This document shows positions 7,356 through 15,988 of a stretch of DNA of 64,000 nt, piece by piece (positions within the stretch are counted from its first letter, which is position 1; each line of letters opens with the position of its first letter). This DNA is from Crossiella sp. S99.2 (lineage in GTDB: Bacteria > Actinomycetota > Actinomycetes > Mycobacteriales > Pseudonocardiaceae). The notes below the pieces were generated by a model. It did not search any database. It was not told the DNA's origin and saw only the letters and a program-made list of their open reading frames with translations. The position numbers and the translations under genes were made by a program. The stretch spans positions 124,001-188,000 of the forward strand of contig NZ_JALMDK010000005.1 of the NCBI RefSeq assembly GCF_023094165.1, read 5' to 3'.

Positions 7356-7668
7356 GGGGGTGAATCTATTGGGGGGTGGGGTGTGGGGGGTGGGGTGGAG
7401 CGGGGGAATCGCTGAAAGGTGTGTGGGTGTGCCGGGGTGGCACAGAGAGGGAGGTGGGGGCTGGTCACTGCGCGTGCCGGGGGCGGGTGGGGGTGTGGCC
7501 GGGTGGTGGGGGATTGTGTTGCGGGGCAAGGGGATGGGGTGGCGGGGATGCTGGGCGGGCGGACCCGGGTGGGTGAAGTGTGGCCTGGGGTGGGGCGGTG
7601 GGAACTTTCCGCTGGGTGCCTTGGGCGGGGTGGGAGTTGTTGTGGGGTAAGGGAATGGTGACCGGGGA
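7356..7668 (+). other. Extremely G-rich strand-asymmetric intergenic tract
   Basis: About 310 bp with no supported gene. The plus strand is packed with runs of 3-6 G (for example around 7371-7405, 7430-7520 and 7532-7650) separated by short T/A/C spacers, and has very few C runs. Many windows satisfy a G-quadruplex pattern of four G3+ runs. The tract lies upstream of the XRE gene, so its sense strand is C-rich there. Possible roles are structural or regulatory; the sequence does not say which. Confidence 0.6.
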
Positions 7669-7695
7669 CGCACCGGGGGAGTGGCCCCCGGTGCG
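7669..7695 (-). terminator. Hairpin downstream of the ALF/AbfB gene
   Basis: Perfect 11-bp stem (CGCACCGGGGG / CCCCCGGTGCG) with a 5-nt loop, 12 bp after the stop of the minus-strand gene ending at 7708. No T-tract follows, as is common in high-GC actinobacteria. Confidence 0.6.
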
Positions 7696-7707
7696 CGCCG
7701 GTTCAGG

Positions 7708-9216
7708 TCAGCTCACCCACGGCGGGGTGACCTGCCAGGTGGCGTCCTCGGCGAAGAGGTGCGGGTTGTCGAAGGGGAAGCGGTTGCTGTTGTCGGCCAG
7801 GTAGATCCCGCCGTCGCTGTGCCGCAGGAAGCGGCCGGGCAGGTTGACCGACTCGAAGGAGACGTCTGCGCCGGTGCGGCCCTTGCGGGCGCAGAAGGTG
7901 GCGTCCTTGGCGAACAGTTCGGTGTTGTCGTTGCCCGCCAGGCTGATCCGGAAGTCGCGGTGCCGCAGGAAGCTGCCCCGGAAGTTCACCGACTCGATCG
8001 AGTAGCAGTCCGGGTCGGCCAGGCCGGGCACCAGCATCCAGGTGGCGTCCTGGCGGTCCAGTTCGCCGGTGATCGGGCTGATCGAGGCGACACCGTTGAA
8101 GTGCCGCAGGAACGGCGAGCCGGACAGGCCCGGCGAGGTGGCGTGGAAGGACTGGCGCAGCAGCGGCGCGCGGTCCCTGGCGAGGAAGGCCGCCCGCTCG
8201 GCGGGACCCGCGGCCAGTGCCTCCTTGCCCGCCGTGACCAGCAGTGGGCTGACGCCGGTGTTCTCCGCGTGGGTGACCATTTCCAGGATCTTGCGCTGGT
8301 TGGCCTGGTCCTGCTTGGCCGCGGCCTCGGCGAGGTCCTTGGCGTGCGCCTGGTGGATGCCGGTGAAGACGTAGTGCCGCAGCGCGCCGGGTTCCTCGCT
8401 GTGCAGCGCCTCAAGCGCCGCACCCGCGACCTGGCTGAGCTGGGGCGCGGCCTGGTAGACCTCGAACACGAAGCTGCGCTCCGGCATCCCCAGCAGCGCC
8501 TCGGTCGCCGGCACGTTGATCACGGCCAGCGCCTTGGTCCTGGCCTCGCGCACACGCAGCCGCTCCTTCTCGGCCTCCTCCTTCTCCTTGGCCTCCTTGG
8601 CGATCCGCTCGTCGGCGGCCTGCTTGGCCGCGACGACGCCGGTGGTCAGGAACTCCTGCTCCTGCTCGGCACTGCCCCGGTAGGCCACCAGCGCGGCCTC
8701 CCTGACCTCGGTGAACTCCTTCGGGCAGGCCTCCCAGAGGCGGAAGAGGAAGTTCTTGCGGTCCACCAGCAGCATGGACTCGGTGGGCGTCACGCCGATC
8801 ACGGCCGCGGCCTTGATCCGCAGCGCCCGCTCGGCCTGGCGCGCGGCCTCGGCGGCCAGATCCTGTTCGTGCGCCTGGTGGATGCCGGTGTTGACGAACT
8901 GCGCCAGCGCCTCGGGCGTGTTGGTCTGGTAGGCGAGCAGGGCCGCCTGCCGGACGTTGGCCGCCTTCTCGTTGTCCGCGGCGCGCCGCCACAGCTCGTA
9001 AACGAAGTTGCGGTCGCTGAAGACCAGCAGGCGGCTGAACTCGCTCTCCGCGAAGCCGGCCAGCCTGGCGGCCTTGATCTTGGCCTCGTTGGTGATGACG
9101 TTCTGCTGTGCGGCGGGCGCCGGCGGCGCCGCGGCCAGCGCGGTGCCGGAGGTGAGTGCCGCCAGTACGGTGGTCGCGGCGAACGCGCGCGCGACAAAGG
9201 ACATGGATCGAGCCAT
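7708..9216 (-). CDS. Secreted protein with ALF-type repeats and C-terminal AbfB domain
   Basis: 502 residues from ATG 9216 (GGGGGG ribosome site just upstream). A signal peptide (AFAATTVLAALTSGTALAAA) is followed by three related helical units with the pattern KAARLAGFAESEFSRLLVFSDRNFVYELW ... AALLAYQTNTPEALAQFVNTGIHQAHEQD; these look like ALF short repeats of secreted actinobacterial proteins. A charged coiled-coil-like stretch (KEAKEKEEAEKERLRVREA) links units two and three. Residues ~355-500 form a beta-trefoil AbfB-like domain (NFRGSFLRHRDFRISL, NLPGRFLRHSDGGIYLA), which binds arabinose-containing glycans. No catalytic domain is seen, so a surface or extracellular sugar-binding role is inferred. 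Confidence 0.8.
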   Translation of the reverse strand: MARSMSFVARAFAATTVLAALTSGTALAAAPPAPAAQQNVITNEAKIKAARLAGFAESEFSRLLVFSDRNFVYELWRRAADNEKAANVRQAALLAYQTNTPEALAQFVNTGIHQAHEQDLAAEAARQAERALRIKAAAVIGVTPTESMLLVDRKNFLFRLWEACPKEFTEVREAALVAYRGSAEQEQEFLTTGVVAAKQAADERIAKEAKEKEEAEKERLRVREARTKALAVINVPATEALLGMPERSFVFEVYQAAPQLSQVAGAALEALHSEEPGALRHYVFTGIHQAHAKDLAEAAAKQDQANQRKILEMVTHAENTGVSPLLVTAGKEALAAGPAERAAFLARDRAPLLRQSFHATSPGLSGSPFLRHFNGVASISPITGELDRQDATWMLVPGLADPDCYSIESVNFRGSFLRHRDFRISLAGNDNTELFAKDATFCARKGRTGADVSFESVNLPGRFLRHSDGGIYLADNSNRFPFDNPHLFAEDATWQVTPPWVS

Positions 9217-9302
9217 GCGATTACCCCCCAGGTGATCGAATCACCGGAAGCCTCGCATGGCGGGCAGGACGGGTCAACCCGTTGTGCCCCAGGCGATCCG
9301 GC

Positions 9303-9331
9303 CCCGGCCCTGGTGCGAATCCAGGGCCGGG
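9303..9331 (-). terminator. Terminator-like hairpin after eda
   Basis: Perfect 11-bp stem (CCCGGCCCTGG / CCAGGGCCGGG) with a 7-nt loop, 11 bp beyond the eda stop on the minus strand. Confidence 0.65.
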
Positions 9332-9341
9332 ACGGGACGGG

Positions 9342-9965
9342 TCAGGCGAGTGCGGCGGCCTCGGCGGCCAGCTTCTCCACCACGGCCCAGTCCCCGGCGG
9401 CCAGCGCGGCCTTGGGGGTCAGCCAGGAGCCGCCGACGCAGGAGACGTTGGGCAGCGCCAGATAGCCGCGGGCGCTGGTGACGGTGATGCCGCCGGTCGG
9501 GCAGAACCGCAGGTGCGGCAACGGTCCGGAGAGCGCCTTGAGGAAGGTGGTGCCGCCGGACTGCTCGGCAGGGAAGAACTTCAGCGTCTCGTGCCCGCGT
9601 TCGGCCAGCGCCAGCGCCTCGGAGATGGTGGCCGCGCCGGGCAGGAACGGCACCCCCGAGTCCTCCAGCGCGGAGAGCAGGCTGGGCGTGGTGCCCGGGG
9701 TGACCAGGAACCGGCTGCCCGCCTTGACCGAGGCGGTCGCCTGCTCGGCGGTGATCACGGTGCCCGCGCCGACCAGGATCTCCGGCACCTCGGCCGCGAT
9801 CCGCTCGATCGCGGGCAGCCCGGCGGCGGTGCGCAGGGTCACCTCGATGACGCCGATCCCGCCCTTGGCCAGCGCCCGCGCCAGTGGCACGGCGTGCTCG
9901 ACCTCGTCGATGACGACGACCGGGATGACGGGGGAGACGGCGAGAAGCTCCCGTGCGGTGGTCAC
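9342..9965 (-). CDS. eda: 2-dehydro-3-deoxy-6-phosphogluconate (KDPG) aldolase
   Basis: 207 residues. This class I aldolase splits KDPG into pyruvate and glyceraldehyde 3-phosphate, the last step of the Entner-Doudoroff pathway. Family motifs are clear: [52 protein letters not shown], and [14 protein letters not shown], where the Lys before FFPAE forms the Schiff base, followed by RFCPTGGI. The GTG start at 9965 overlaps the edd stop by 4 bp (GTGA), so translation is coupled to edd. Confidence 0.96.
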   Translation of the reverse strand: MTTARELLAVSPVIPVVVIDEVEHAVPLARALAKGGIGVIEVTLRTAAGLPAIERIAAEVPEILVGAGTVITAEQATASVKAGSRFLVTPGTTPSLLSALEDSGVPFLPGAATISEALALAERGHETLKFFPAEQSGGTTFLKALSGPLPHLRFCPTGGITVTSARGYLALPNVSCVGGSWLTPKAALAAGDWAVVEKLAAEAAALA

Positions 9966-11821
9966 TGAACTACCTCCATCGGCAGGCCCGGGTTCGCGGG
10001 CAGGGGGAAAACACTGGCGCCCTGGCTGGCCGGGCCGACCGCGGTGCGCAACGCGCCGAACAGCTCCCGGCCCACGCCGACCCACTCCTCGTCGGCGGGC
10101 GGGCCGTCCACGATCGCGCGTTCGGCCAGTTCGGCGTCGGGCACCAGCACCTCCAGGATGCCCGCCTCGGCGTCGAGGCGGATCATGTCGCCATCGCGGA
10201 CCCTGGCCAGCATGCCGCCGACCGCGGCCTCTGGGGTGAGCTGGATGGCGGCTGGGATCTTGCCGGAGGCGCCGGACATCCGCCCGTCGGTGACCAGCGC
10301 GACCCGGTGCCCCCGGTCCATCAGCACACCCAGCGCCGGGGTCAGCCCGTGCAGTTCGGGCATGCCGTTGGCGCGCGGGCCCTGGTTGCGGACCACCACC
10401 ACGACATCGCCGTCCACCTCGCCGGCGGCGAAGGCGGCGCTGACCGCGTGCTGGTCGGTGAACACCCGCGCGGGCGCGTGCACCACCCGGTGTTCGGGGG
10501 CCACCGCGGACACCTTGATCACCGAGGTGCCCAGGTTGCCGTGCAGCACCCGCAGCCCGCCGTCCCCGGCGAAGGGCTCGCGCACCGAGGTCAGCACCTC
10601 GGGGGCCTGGCTGCGCTTGGGCGCGTCCCGCCAGGTCAGCTCGCCGCCGGCCATGGTCGGCTCCTGGCGGTAGCGGTGCAGGCCGGGACCGGCCACGGTG
10701 CGCACGTCGGCGTGCAGCAGTCCCGCGTCCAGCAGCTCGCCGACCAGGTAGGGCACGCCGCCGGCGGCGTGGAAGTGGTTGATGTCCGCGCTGCCGTTGG
10801 GGTAGATCCGGGCCAGCAGCGGCACCACCCTGGACAGGTCGCTGAAGTCGTCCCAGGTGAGCTGGATGCCCGCGGCCGCGGCGATGGCGGGCAGGTGCAG
10901 GGTGTGGTTGGTGGACCCGCCGGTGGCCAGCAGCGCGACCACGCCGTTGACCACGCTGCGCTCGTCCACCACCTCGCCGATCGGGGTGTACTCGCCGCGT
11001 CCGTGCGCCAGTTCCACCACCCGGCGGGCGGCGTGCTCGGTCAGCGCCTGGCGCAGGCCGGTGTCGGGGGGCACGAAGCTGGAGCCGGGCAGGTGCAGGC
11101 CCATCACCTCGACCACCAGCTGGTTGGAGTTGGCGGTGCCGTAGAAGGTGCAGGTCCCCGGCGAGTGGTAGGAGGCCTCCTCGGCTTCGAGGAGGTCCGC
11201 GCGGGTGGCCTTGCCCTCGGCGAAGAGCTGCCGGACCCTGGCCTTCTCCTTGTTGGGCAGGCCGGAGGCCATCGGACCGGCCGGGATCAGCAGGGTCGGC
11301 AGGTGCCCGAAGGCCAGCGCGCCGATCAGCAGACCGGGCACGATCTTGTCGCAGACGCCGAGCAGCAGCGCGCCGTCGAACATCTCGTGGGAGAGCGCGA
11401 CGCCGGTGGCCATCGCGATGACCTCCCGGCTGAACAGGGACAACTCCATGCCGCCGCGGCCCTGGGTGATGCCGTCGCACATGGCGGGCACGCCGCCGGC
11501 GAACTGGGCCACCCCGCCCGCGGTGCGCACCGCGGCTTTGATGATCTCCGGGTAGTCGGCGAAGGGCTTGTGCGCGGAGAGCATGTCGTTGTAGCTGGAC
11601 ACGATCGCGATGCCGGGCGCCCGGTTGGCGCGCAGCAGCGCCCGGTCCGGGCCCGTGATGCCGGCGAATCCGTGCGCCAGGTTGCTGCACCCCAGGCCAC
11701 CGCGGGCCGGTCCCTCACCTGCTGCGACGGCGAGTCGTCGCAGGTAGGCCGTTCGGGAGCGCTCGCTGCGGGCGGCTATCCGGTCGGTCACATCCGCGAT
11801 GACGGAATGAAGCTGGCTCAT
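9962..11821 (-). CDS. edd: 6-phosphogluconate dehydratase
   Basis: 619 residues from ATG 11821, chosen for the GAGGAG ribosome site about 9 nt upstream and the family N-terminus [15 protein letters not shown]. It dehydrates 6-phosphogluconate to KDPG. IlvD/Edd signatures are seen: [46 protein letters not shown] (cluster cysteines and the CDK motif), [24 protein letters not shown], and [17 protein letters not shown] near the C-terminus. With eda it forms a two-gene operon, giving an Entner-Doudoroff route. Edd rather than DHAD is supported by length, the N-terminus and eda linkage. Confidence 0.95.
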   Translation of the reverse strand: MSQLHSVIADVTDRIAARSERSRTAYLRRLAVAAGEGPARGGLGCSNLAHGFAGITGPDRALLRANRAPGIAIVSSYNDMLSAHKPFADYPEIIKAAVRTAGGVAQFAGGVPAMCDGITQGRGGMELSLFSREVIAMATGVALSHEMFDGALLLGVCDKIVPGLLIGALAFGHLPTLLIPAGPMASGLPNKEKARVRQLFAEGKATRADLLEAEEASYHSPGTCTFYGTANSNQLVVEVMGLHLPGSSFVPPDTGLRQALTEHAARRVVELAHGRGEYTPIGEVVDERSVVNGVVALLATGGSTNHTLHLPAIAAAAGIQLTWDDFSDLSRVVPLLARIYPNGSADINHFHAAGGVPYLVGELLDAGLLHADVRTVAGPGLHRYRQEPTMAGGELTWRDAPKRSQAPEVLTSVREPFAGDGGLRVLHGNLGTSVIKVSAVAPEHRVVHAPARVFTDQHAVSAAFAAGEVDGDVVVVVRNQGPRANGMPELHGLTPALGVLMDRGHRVALVTDGRMSGASGKIPAAIQLTPEAAVGGMLARVRDGDMIRLDAEAGILEVLVPDAELAERAIVDGPPADEEWVGVGRELFGALRTAVGPASQGASVFPLPANPGLPMEVVQ

Positions 11822-12011
11822 GCCGGGGCTCCTCGTCGGTCCTTGGGCCACCTGGGTGACCCCGCGGAGACGACTTTGGCGCCGCGTAGCTGGCAGTCAG
11901 TACGTCTCACACGTTAGGCGTAACTCCCCGGTAACAGCAAAACCGATACAGAAGCGTGAAGCAGCCGAGTTTCGCCCGGATGAGACCACCGGATGAAACC
12001 TGGCGTGTGGG

Positions 12012-12024
12012 CCTTGTCACAAGG
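12012..12024 (+). promoter_or_regulatory. Palindrome upstream of the sdh region
   Basis: CCTTGTCACAAGG is a perfect 6-1-6 palindrome 59 bp before the small gene that precedes sdhC and inside the edd/sdh divergent gap. It is shorter than the Rex consensus (TTGTG-N6-CACAA) and is reported only as a possible operator for either transcript. Confidence 0.25.
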
Positions 12025-12082
12025 TCCAGTCAGCGGGCAGAGTCTGCGGCACCACCACGACGCGTCGAGGGAGGTGTTCGGT

Positions 12083-12361
12083 ATGCCGGACACGGAACTG
12101 GCCGCTCTGCAGCGAGCGATCGGCGATCTCCGCCAGAGTCTGACCCAGCTGCGGCTGCGCTATGGCGACACCACCGCGGTACGGCGGATCGCCAACGATG
12201 TCGACCGGCTCGACATCGACGCCGCCGAACTGTCCGCCCTGCCGGTCCCGCGCACCGCGGGCCAACGGGAGATGGTCGTCGTCTCCGACACCCCGTACGA
12301 CCCCGACCTGTGGCGCGGGGCCGATGACGAGGGCGTAGGCGGCTACCGGGCCCAGGCATAG
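12083..12361 (+). CDS. Small conserved-looking hypothetical protein upstream of sdh
   Basis: 92 residues beginning MPDTELAALQRAIGDLRQSL, with a good GAGGGAGG ribosome site before ATG 12083. The first ~45 residues look like an amphipathic helix or short coiled coil (AIGDLRQSLTQLRLRYGDTTAVRRIANDVDRLDID); the rest is acidic and probably flexible (DTPYDPDLWRGADDE). No membrane segment or catalytic motif. It lies 82 bp upstream of sdhC on the same strand, so it may be the first gene of the sdh transcript. Function not recognised. Confidence 0.65.
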   Translation: MPDTELAALQRAIGDLRQSLTQLRLRYGDTTAVRRIANDVDRLDIDAAELSALPVPRTAGQREMVVVSDTPYDPDLWRGADDEGVGGYRAQA

Positions 12362-12443
12362 GGCAGGGCCATCCCGTTTCGGTCGAGACGGAGCACCACC
12401 CGCTGACTCGCAACGACGCGGACACCAGCGAACAAGGGACACC

Positions 12444-13244
12444 ATGACGGTTTCCGACAACGCCGCCGGTCGGGCGCGCATCGACGCACGCACGTTGCGC
12501 ACCGACCGGTGGTGGCTTTCTCCCCTGCTGACCTTCGCCGGACTGGCCACGTTCATCGTCTACGGGCTCGTCCGCACGTTCATGAACAGCGCGTACTGGG
12601 TGCCCCAGTACCAGTACCTGGCGCCGTTCTACTCGCCGTGCCTCTCCGAAGCCTGCGTTGAGGGCTCCGCGCACTTCGGCCGCTGGTTCCCCGATCTCGG
12701 GTTCCTGATCACGCCGCCGCTGTTCGTGCTGCCGTTCGTGCTCGGCTTCCGGCTGACCTGCTACTACTACCGCAAGGCCTACTACCGGGCGTTCTGGTTC
12801 TCGCCCCCGGCCTGCGCGGTCGCCGAGCCGCACGCGAAGTACTCCGGCGAGACCCGGTTCCCGCTGATCGTGCAGAACATCCACCGCTACTTCTTCTACG
12901 CGGCCATTCCGATCGCGGGCATCCTCACCTGGGACGCGGTGATCGCCTTCACCGGCAAGGACGGTGGCTTCGGCATCGGCCTTGGCAGTCTGATCCTGCT
13001 CACCAACGTGGTGCTGATCTGGTGTTACACCATCTCCTGCCACTCCTGCAGGCACATCATCGGCGGGCGGCTCACCCACTTCTCCAAACACCCGGTGCGG
13101 TACTGGCTGTGGGGCAAGGTGTCCAAGCTCAACGGCAGGCATATGCAGCTCGCCTGGGCCTCCTTGGCCTCGGTGGGGCTGGCTGACCTGTACGTGTCGC
13201 TGGTCGCGAGCGGTGTGCTCACCGACCTGCGCCTCTTCAACTGA
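12444..13244 (+). CDS. sdhC: Succinate dehydrogenase Sdh1-type membrane subunit
   Basis: 266 residues with about five hydrophobic segments (near 28-46, 88-106, 150-170, 178-198 and 222-242), far longer than a classical SdhC. It resembles the membrane subunit of mycobacterial Sdh1, which carries a membrane-embedded Rieske-type [2Fe-2S] centre; a C199-H-S-C202-R-H204 cluster here is a good candidate for ligands, with further cysteines at 66, 71, 106 and 124. It would pass electrons from SdhB to menaquinone. It is the first of three contiguous sdh genes. The assignment rests on operon position and on family knowledge rather than heme-binding motifs. Confidence 0.82.
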   Translation: MTVSDNAAGRARIDARTLRTDRWWLSPLLTFAGLATFIVYGLVRTFMNSAYWVPQYQYLAPFYSPCLSEACVEGSAHFGRWFPDLGFLITPPLFVLPFVLGFRLTCYYYRKAYYRAFWFSPPACAVAEPHAKYSGETRFPLIVQNIHRYFFYAAIPIAGILTWDAVIAFTGKDGGFGIGLGSLILLTNVVLIWCYTISCHSCRHIIGGRLTHFSKHPVRYWLWGKVSKLNGRHMQLAWASLASVGLADLYVSLVASGVLTDLRLFN

Positions 13245-13281
13245 CCTTCGGGGCATCTGACAGCGAGGAATTAGACACAGC

Positions 13282-15195
13282 ATGAGCGAAGTCGAACGGC
13301 ACAGCTACGACGTCGTGGTGATCGGTGCCGGCGGCGCTGGCCTGCGCGCGGCGATCGAGGCCAGGGAACACGGCATGCGGGTGGCGATCGTGTGCAAGTC
13401 CCTGTTCGGCAAGGCGCACACGGTGATGGCCGAGGGCGGCATCGCCGCGGCCATGGGCAACGTCAACTCCGGGGACAACTGGAAGGTGCACTTCCGGGAC
13501 ACCATGCGCGGCGGCAAGTTCCTGAACAACTGGCGGATGGCTGAGCTGCACGCCCAGGAGGCGCCGCAGCGGGTGTGGGAGCTGGAGACCTACGGCGCGC
13601 TGTTCGACCGGACCAAGGACGGCCGGATCAGCCAGCGCAACTTCGGCGGCCACGAGTACCCGCGGCTGGCCCACGTCGGCGACCGCACCGGGCTGGAACT
13701 GATCCGCACCCTGCAACAGAAGATCGTGTCCTTGCAGCAGGAGGACTTCGCCGAATCGGGTGATTACGAGGCCAGGCTGAAGGTCTTCGCCGAGTGCACG
13801 GTCACCGAACTGCTCAAGGACGGCGACCGGGTCTCCGGCGCGTTCGGCTACTGGCGCGAGTCCGGCCGGTTCGTGCTCTTCGAGACCCCGGCGGTGGTGC
13901 TGGCCACCGGCGGCATCGGCAAGTCCTTCAAGGTGACCTCCAACTCCTGGGAGTACACCGGGGACGGGCACGCGCTGGCCATGCGCACGGGCGCGGCGCT
14001 GATCAACATGGAGTTCGTGCAGTTCCACCCGACCGGCATGGTCTGGCCGCCGAGTGTGAAGGGCATCCTGGTCACCGAGTCGGTGCGCGGGGACGGCGGC
14101 GTGCTGCGCAACTCCGAGGGCAAGCGGTTCATGTTCGACTACGTGCCCGAGGTCTTCAAGGACAAGTACGCCAAGACCGAGGCCGAGGGCGACCGCTGGT
14201 ACACCGACCCGGACAACAACCTGCGCCCACCGGAGCTGCTGCCCCGCGACGAGGTGGCGCGGGCGATCAACTCCGAGGTCAAGGCGGGCCGGGGATCGCC
14301 GCACGGCGGGGTGTTCCTGGACGTCTCCAGCCGGCTGCCCGCCGAGGAGATCATCCGGCGGCTGCCCTCGATGCACCACCAGTTCAAGGAACTGGCCGAT
14401 GTGGACATCACCGCGGAGCCGATGGAGGTCGGCCCGACCTGTCACTACGTGATGGGCGGGGTGCAGGTGGACCCGGACAGCGGTCAGTCCAGGGTGCCGG
14501 GCCTGTTCGCCGCCGGTGAGGTCTCCGGCGGCATGCACGGCTCGAACCGCCTGGGCGGCAACTCGTTGTCCGACCTGCTGGTCTTCGGCAAGCGCGCCGG
14601 GGCCGGCGCGGCGTCCTATGTGGAGGGTCTCGGGACGGTGCGGCCGGCAGTGCTCCAGTCCGATGTGGACAGTGCGGCGGAGGCGGCGCTGACGCCGTTC
14701 ACCGCGGCCGCGGTCGACGGTCCGGTGGAGAACCCGTACACGCTGCACACCGAACTCCAGCAGGTGATGAACGACCTGGTCGGCATCATCCGCAAGGGCG
14801 AGGAGATGACCCTGGCGCTGAAGAAGCTCGACGACCTGCGGCAGCGCGCGGCGCACGCCGGGGTCGAGGGCCACCGGCAGTTCAATCCCGGCTGGCACCT
14901 GGCGCTGGACCTGGCCAACATGCTGCTGGTCAGCGAATGCGTGGCCAGGGCGGCCCTGGAGCGCACCGAGAGCCGCGGCGGGCACACCAGGGACGACTTC
15001 CCGGTGATGGATCCGACCTGGCGGCACACCACCCTGGTGTGCACTGTGGACGGTCCAGGGGTGGCCGTGACCAGGGAGACGCCGTCGTCGATGCGCGAGG
15101 ATCTGTTGTCGCTCTTCGAGATCGGCGAGCTGCGCAAGTACTACACCGAGGCCGAGCTGACCGGGCATCCGGGCGGCCAGGAAGAGCGGGGCTGA
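13282..15195 (+). CDS. sdhA: Succinate dehydrogenase flavoprotein subunit
   Basis: 637 residues. It oxidises succinate to fumarate with covalently bound FAD. The FAD-binding GxGxxG is in DVVVIGAGGAGLRAAIEA; KAHTVMAEGGIAAAMGN holds the His of the flavinylation region; FVQFHPTG and TESVRGDGGVL are dicarboxylate-site motifs, and HGSNRLGGNSLSDLLVFGKRAG is the C-terminal FAD-binding signature. It lies 37 bp after sdhC and 1 bp before sdhB. The sequence type matches Sdh1/fumarate-reductase-like flavoproteins of actinobacteria. Confidence 0.96.
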   Translation: MSEVERHSYDVVVIGAGGAGLRAAIEAREHGMRVAIVCKSLFGKAHTVMAEGGIAAAMGNVNSGDNWKVHFRDTMRGGKFLNNWRMAELHAQEAPQRVWELETYGALFDRTKDGRISQRNFGGHEYPRLAHVGDRTGLELIRTLQQKIVSLQQEDFAESGDYEARLKVFAECTVTELLKDGDRVSGAFGYWRESGRFVLFETPAVVLATGGIGKSFKVTSNSWEYTGDGHALAMRTGAALINMEFVQFHPTGMVWPPSVKGILVTESVRGDGGVLRNSEGKRFMFDYVPEVFKDKYAKTEAEGDRWYTDPDNNLRPPELLPRDEVARAINSEVKAGRGSPHGGVFLDVSSRLPAEEIIRRLPSMHHQFKELADVDITAEPMEVGPTCHYVMGGVQVDPDSGQSRVPGLFAAGEVSGGMHGSNRLGGNSLSDLLVFGKRAGAGAASYVEGLGTVRPAVLQSDVDSAAEAALTPFTAAAVDGPVENPYTLHTELQQVMNDLVGIIRKGEEMTLALKKLDDLRQRAAHAGVEGHRQFNPGWHLALDLANMLLVSECVARAALERTESRGGHTRDDFPVMDPTWRHTTLVCTVDGPGVAVTRETPSSMREDLLSLFEIGELRKYYTEAELTGHPGGQEERG

Positions 15196-15196
15196 G

Positions 15197-15943
15197 ATGA
15201 GCTACCAGGCGCACTTCCGGGTCTGGCGCGGGGACAGCGCGGGCGGCGGTCTCACCGACTTCACCGTGGAGGTCAACGAGGGCGAGGTGGTGCTCGACAT
15301 CATCCACCGCCTGCAGGCCACCCAGGCCCCCGACCTCGCCGTTCGCTGGAACTGCAAGGCGGGCAAATGCGGTTCCTGCTCCGCGGAGATCAACGGCAAA
15401 CCGCGGCTGCTGTGCATGACCCGGATGTCCACCTTCACCGAGTCCGAGACGGTCACGGTGACCCCGATGCGCACCTTCCCGGTGGTGCGCGATCTGGTGT
15501 GCGACGTGTCGTTCAACTACGTCAAGGCCCGCGAGGTGCCCGCGTTCAAGCCGCCGGAGGGCGTGGCCCCTGGTGACTACCGGATGCAGCAGGTCGACGT
15601 GGAGCGCTCGCAGGAGTTCCGCAAGTGCATCGAGTGCTTCCTGTGCCAGAACACCTGTCACGTGGTGCGCGACCACGAGGAGAACAAGGAGTCCTTCTCC
15701 GGGCCGCGGTTCCTGATGCGCATCGCCGAACTGGAGATGCACCCGCTGGACGCGGCCGACCGGCACCAGGACGCGCAGAGCAAGCACGGGCTCGGGCTGT
15801 GCAACATCACCAAGTGCTGCACCGAGGTCTGCCCCGAGCACATCCAGATCACCGACAACGCGCTGATCCCGCTGAAGGAACGGGTGGCGGACCGGCGCTA
15901 CGACCCGCTGCTCAAGCTGTTCCGGCGGCGTAAGGACGACTGA
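15197..15943 (+). CDS. sdhB: Succinate dehydrogenase iron-sulfur subunit
   Basis: 248 residues, starting one base after the sdhA stop. Three cluster-binding sites are visible: a plant-ferredoxin-type [2Fe-2S] site (CKAGKCGSCSAEINGKPRLLC), and the two C-terminal groups CIECFLCQNTCH and CNITKCCTEVCP that hold the [4Fe-4S] and [3Fe-4S] clusters. It carries electrons from SdhA FADH2 to the membrane subunit. Confidence 0.96.
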   Translation: MSYQAHFRVWRGDSAGGGLTDFTVEVNEGEVVLDIIHRLQATQAPDLAVRWNCKAGKCGSCSAEINGKPRLLCMTRMSTFTESETVTVTPMRTFPVVRDLVCDVSFNYVKAREVPAFKPPEGVAPGDYRMQQVDVERSQEFRKCIECFLCQNTCHVVRDHEENKESFSGPRFLMRIAELEMHPLDAADRHQDAQSKHGLGLCNITKCCTEVCPEHIQITDNALIPLKERVADRRYDPLLKLFRRRKDD

Positions 15944-15988
15944 GGCGACGTCAGGCCCCCGGTGGCCGGGGTGGGTACGGTGGCGGCG

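Noticed and set aside
7356-7673. N-terminal extension of the XRE-DUF5753 protein, giving a 362-residue product
   Set aside because: The extra ~106 residues are a Pro/His/Thr low-complexity translation of the G-rich tract and are not typical of the family; ATG 7355 starts right before the HTH.
9953-11917. Plus-strand 654-residue frame opposite edd
   Set aside because: No family motif and compositional bias of an antisense shadow; edd is unmistakable.
12012-12024. Rex operator upstream of sdh
   Set aside because: The palindrome lacks the TTGTG-N6-CACAA spacing, so it is listed only as a weak palindrome.
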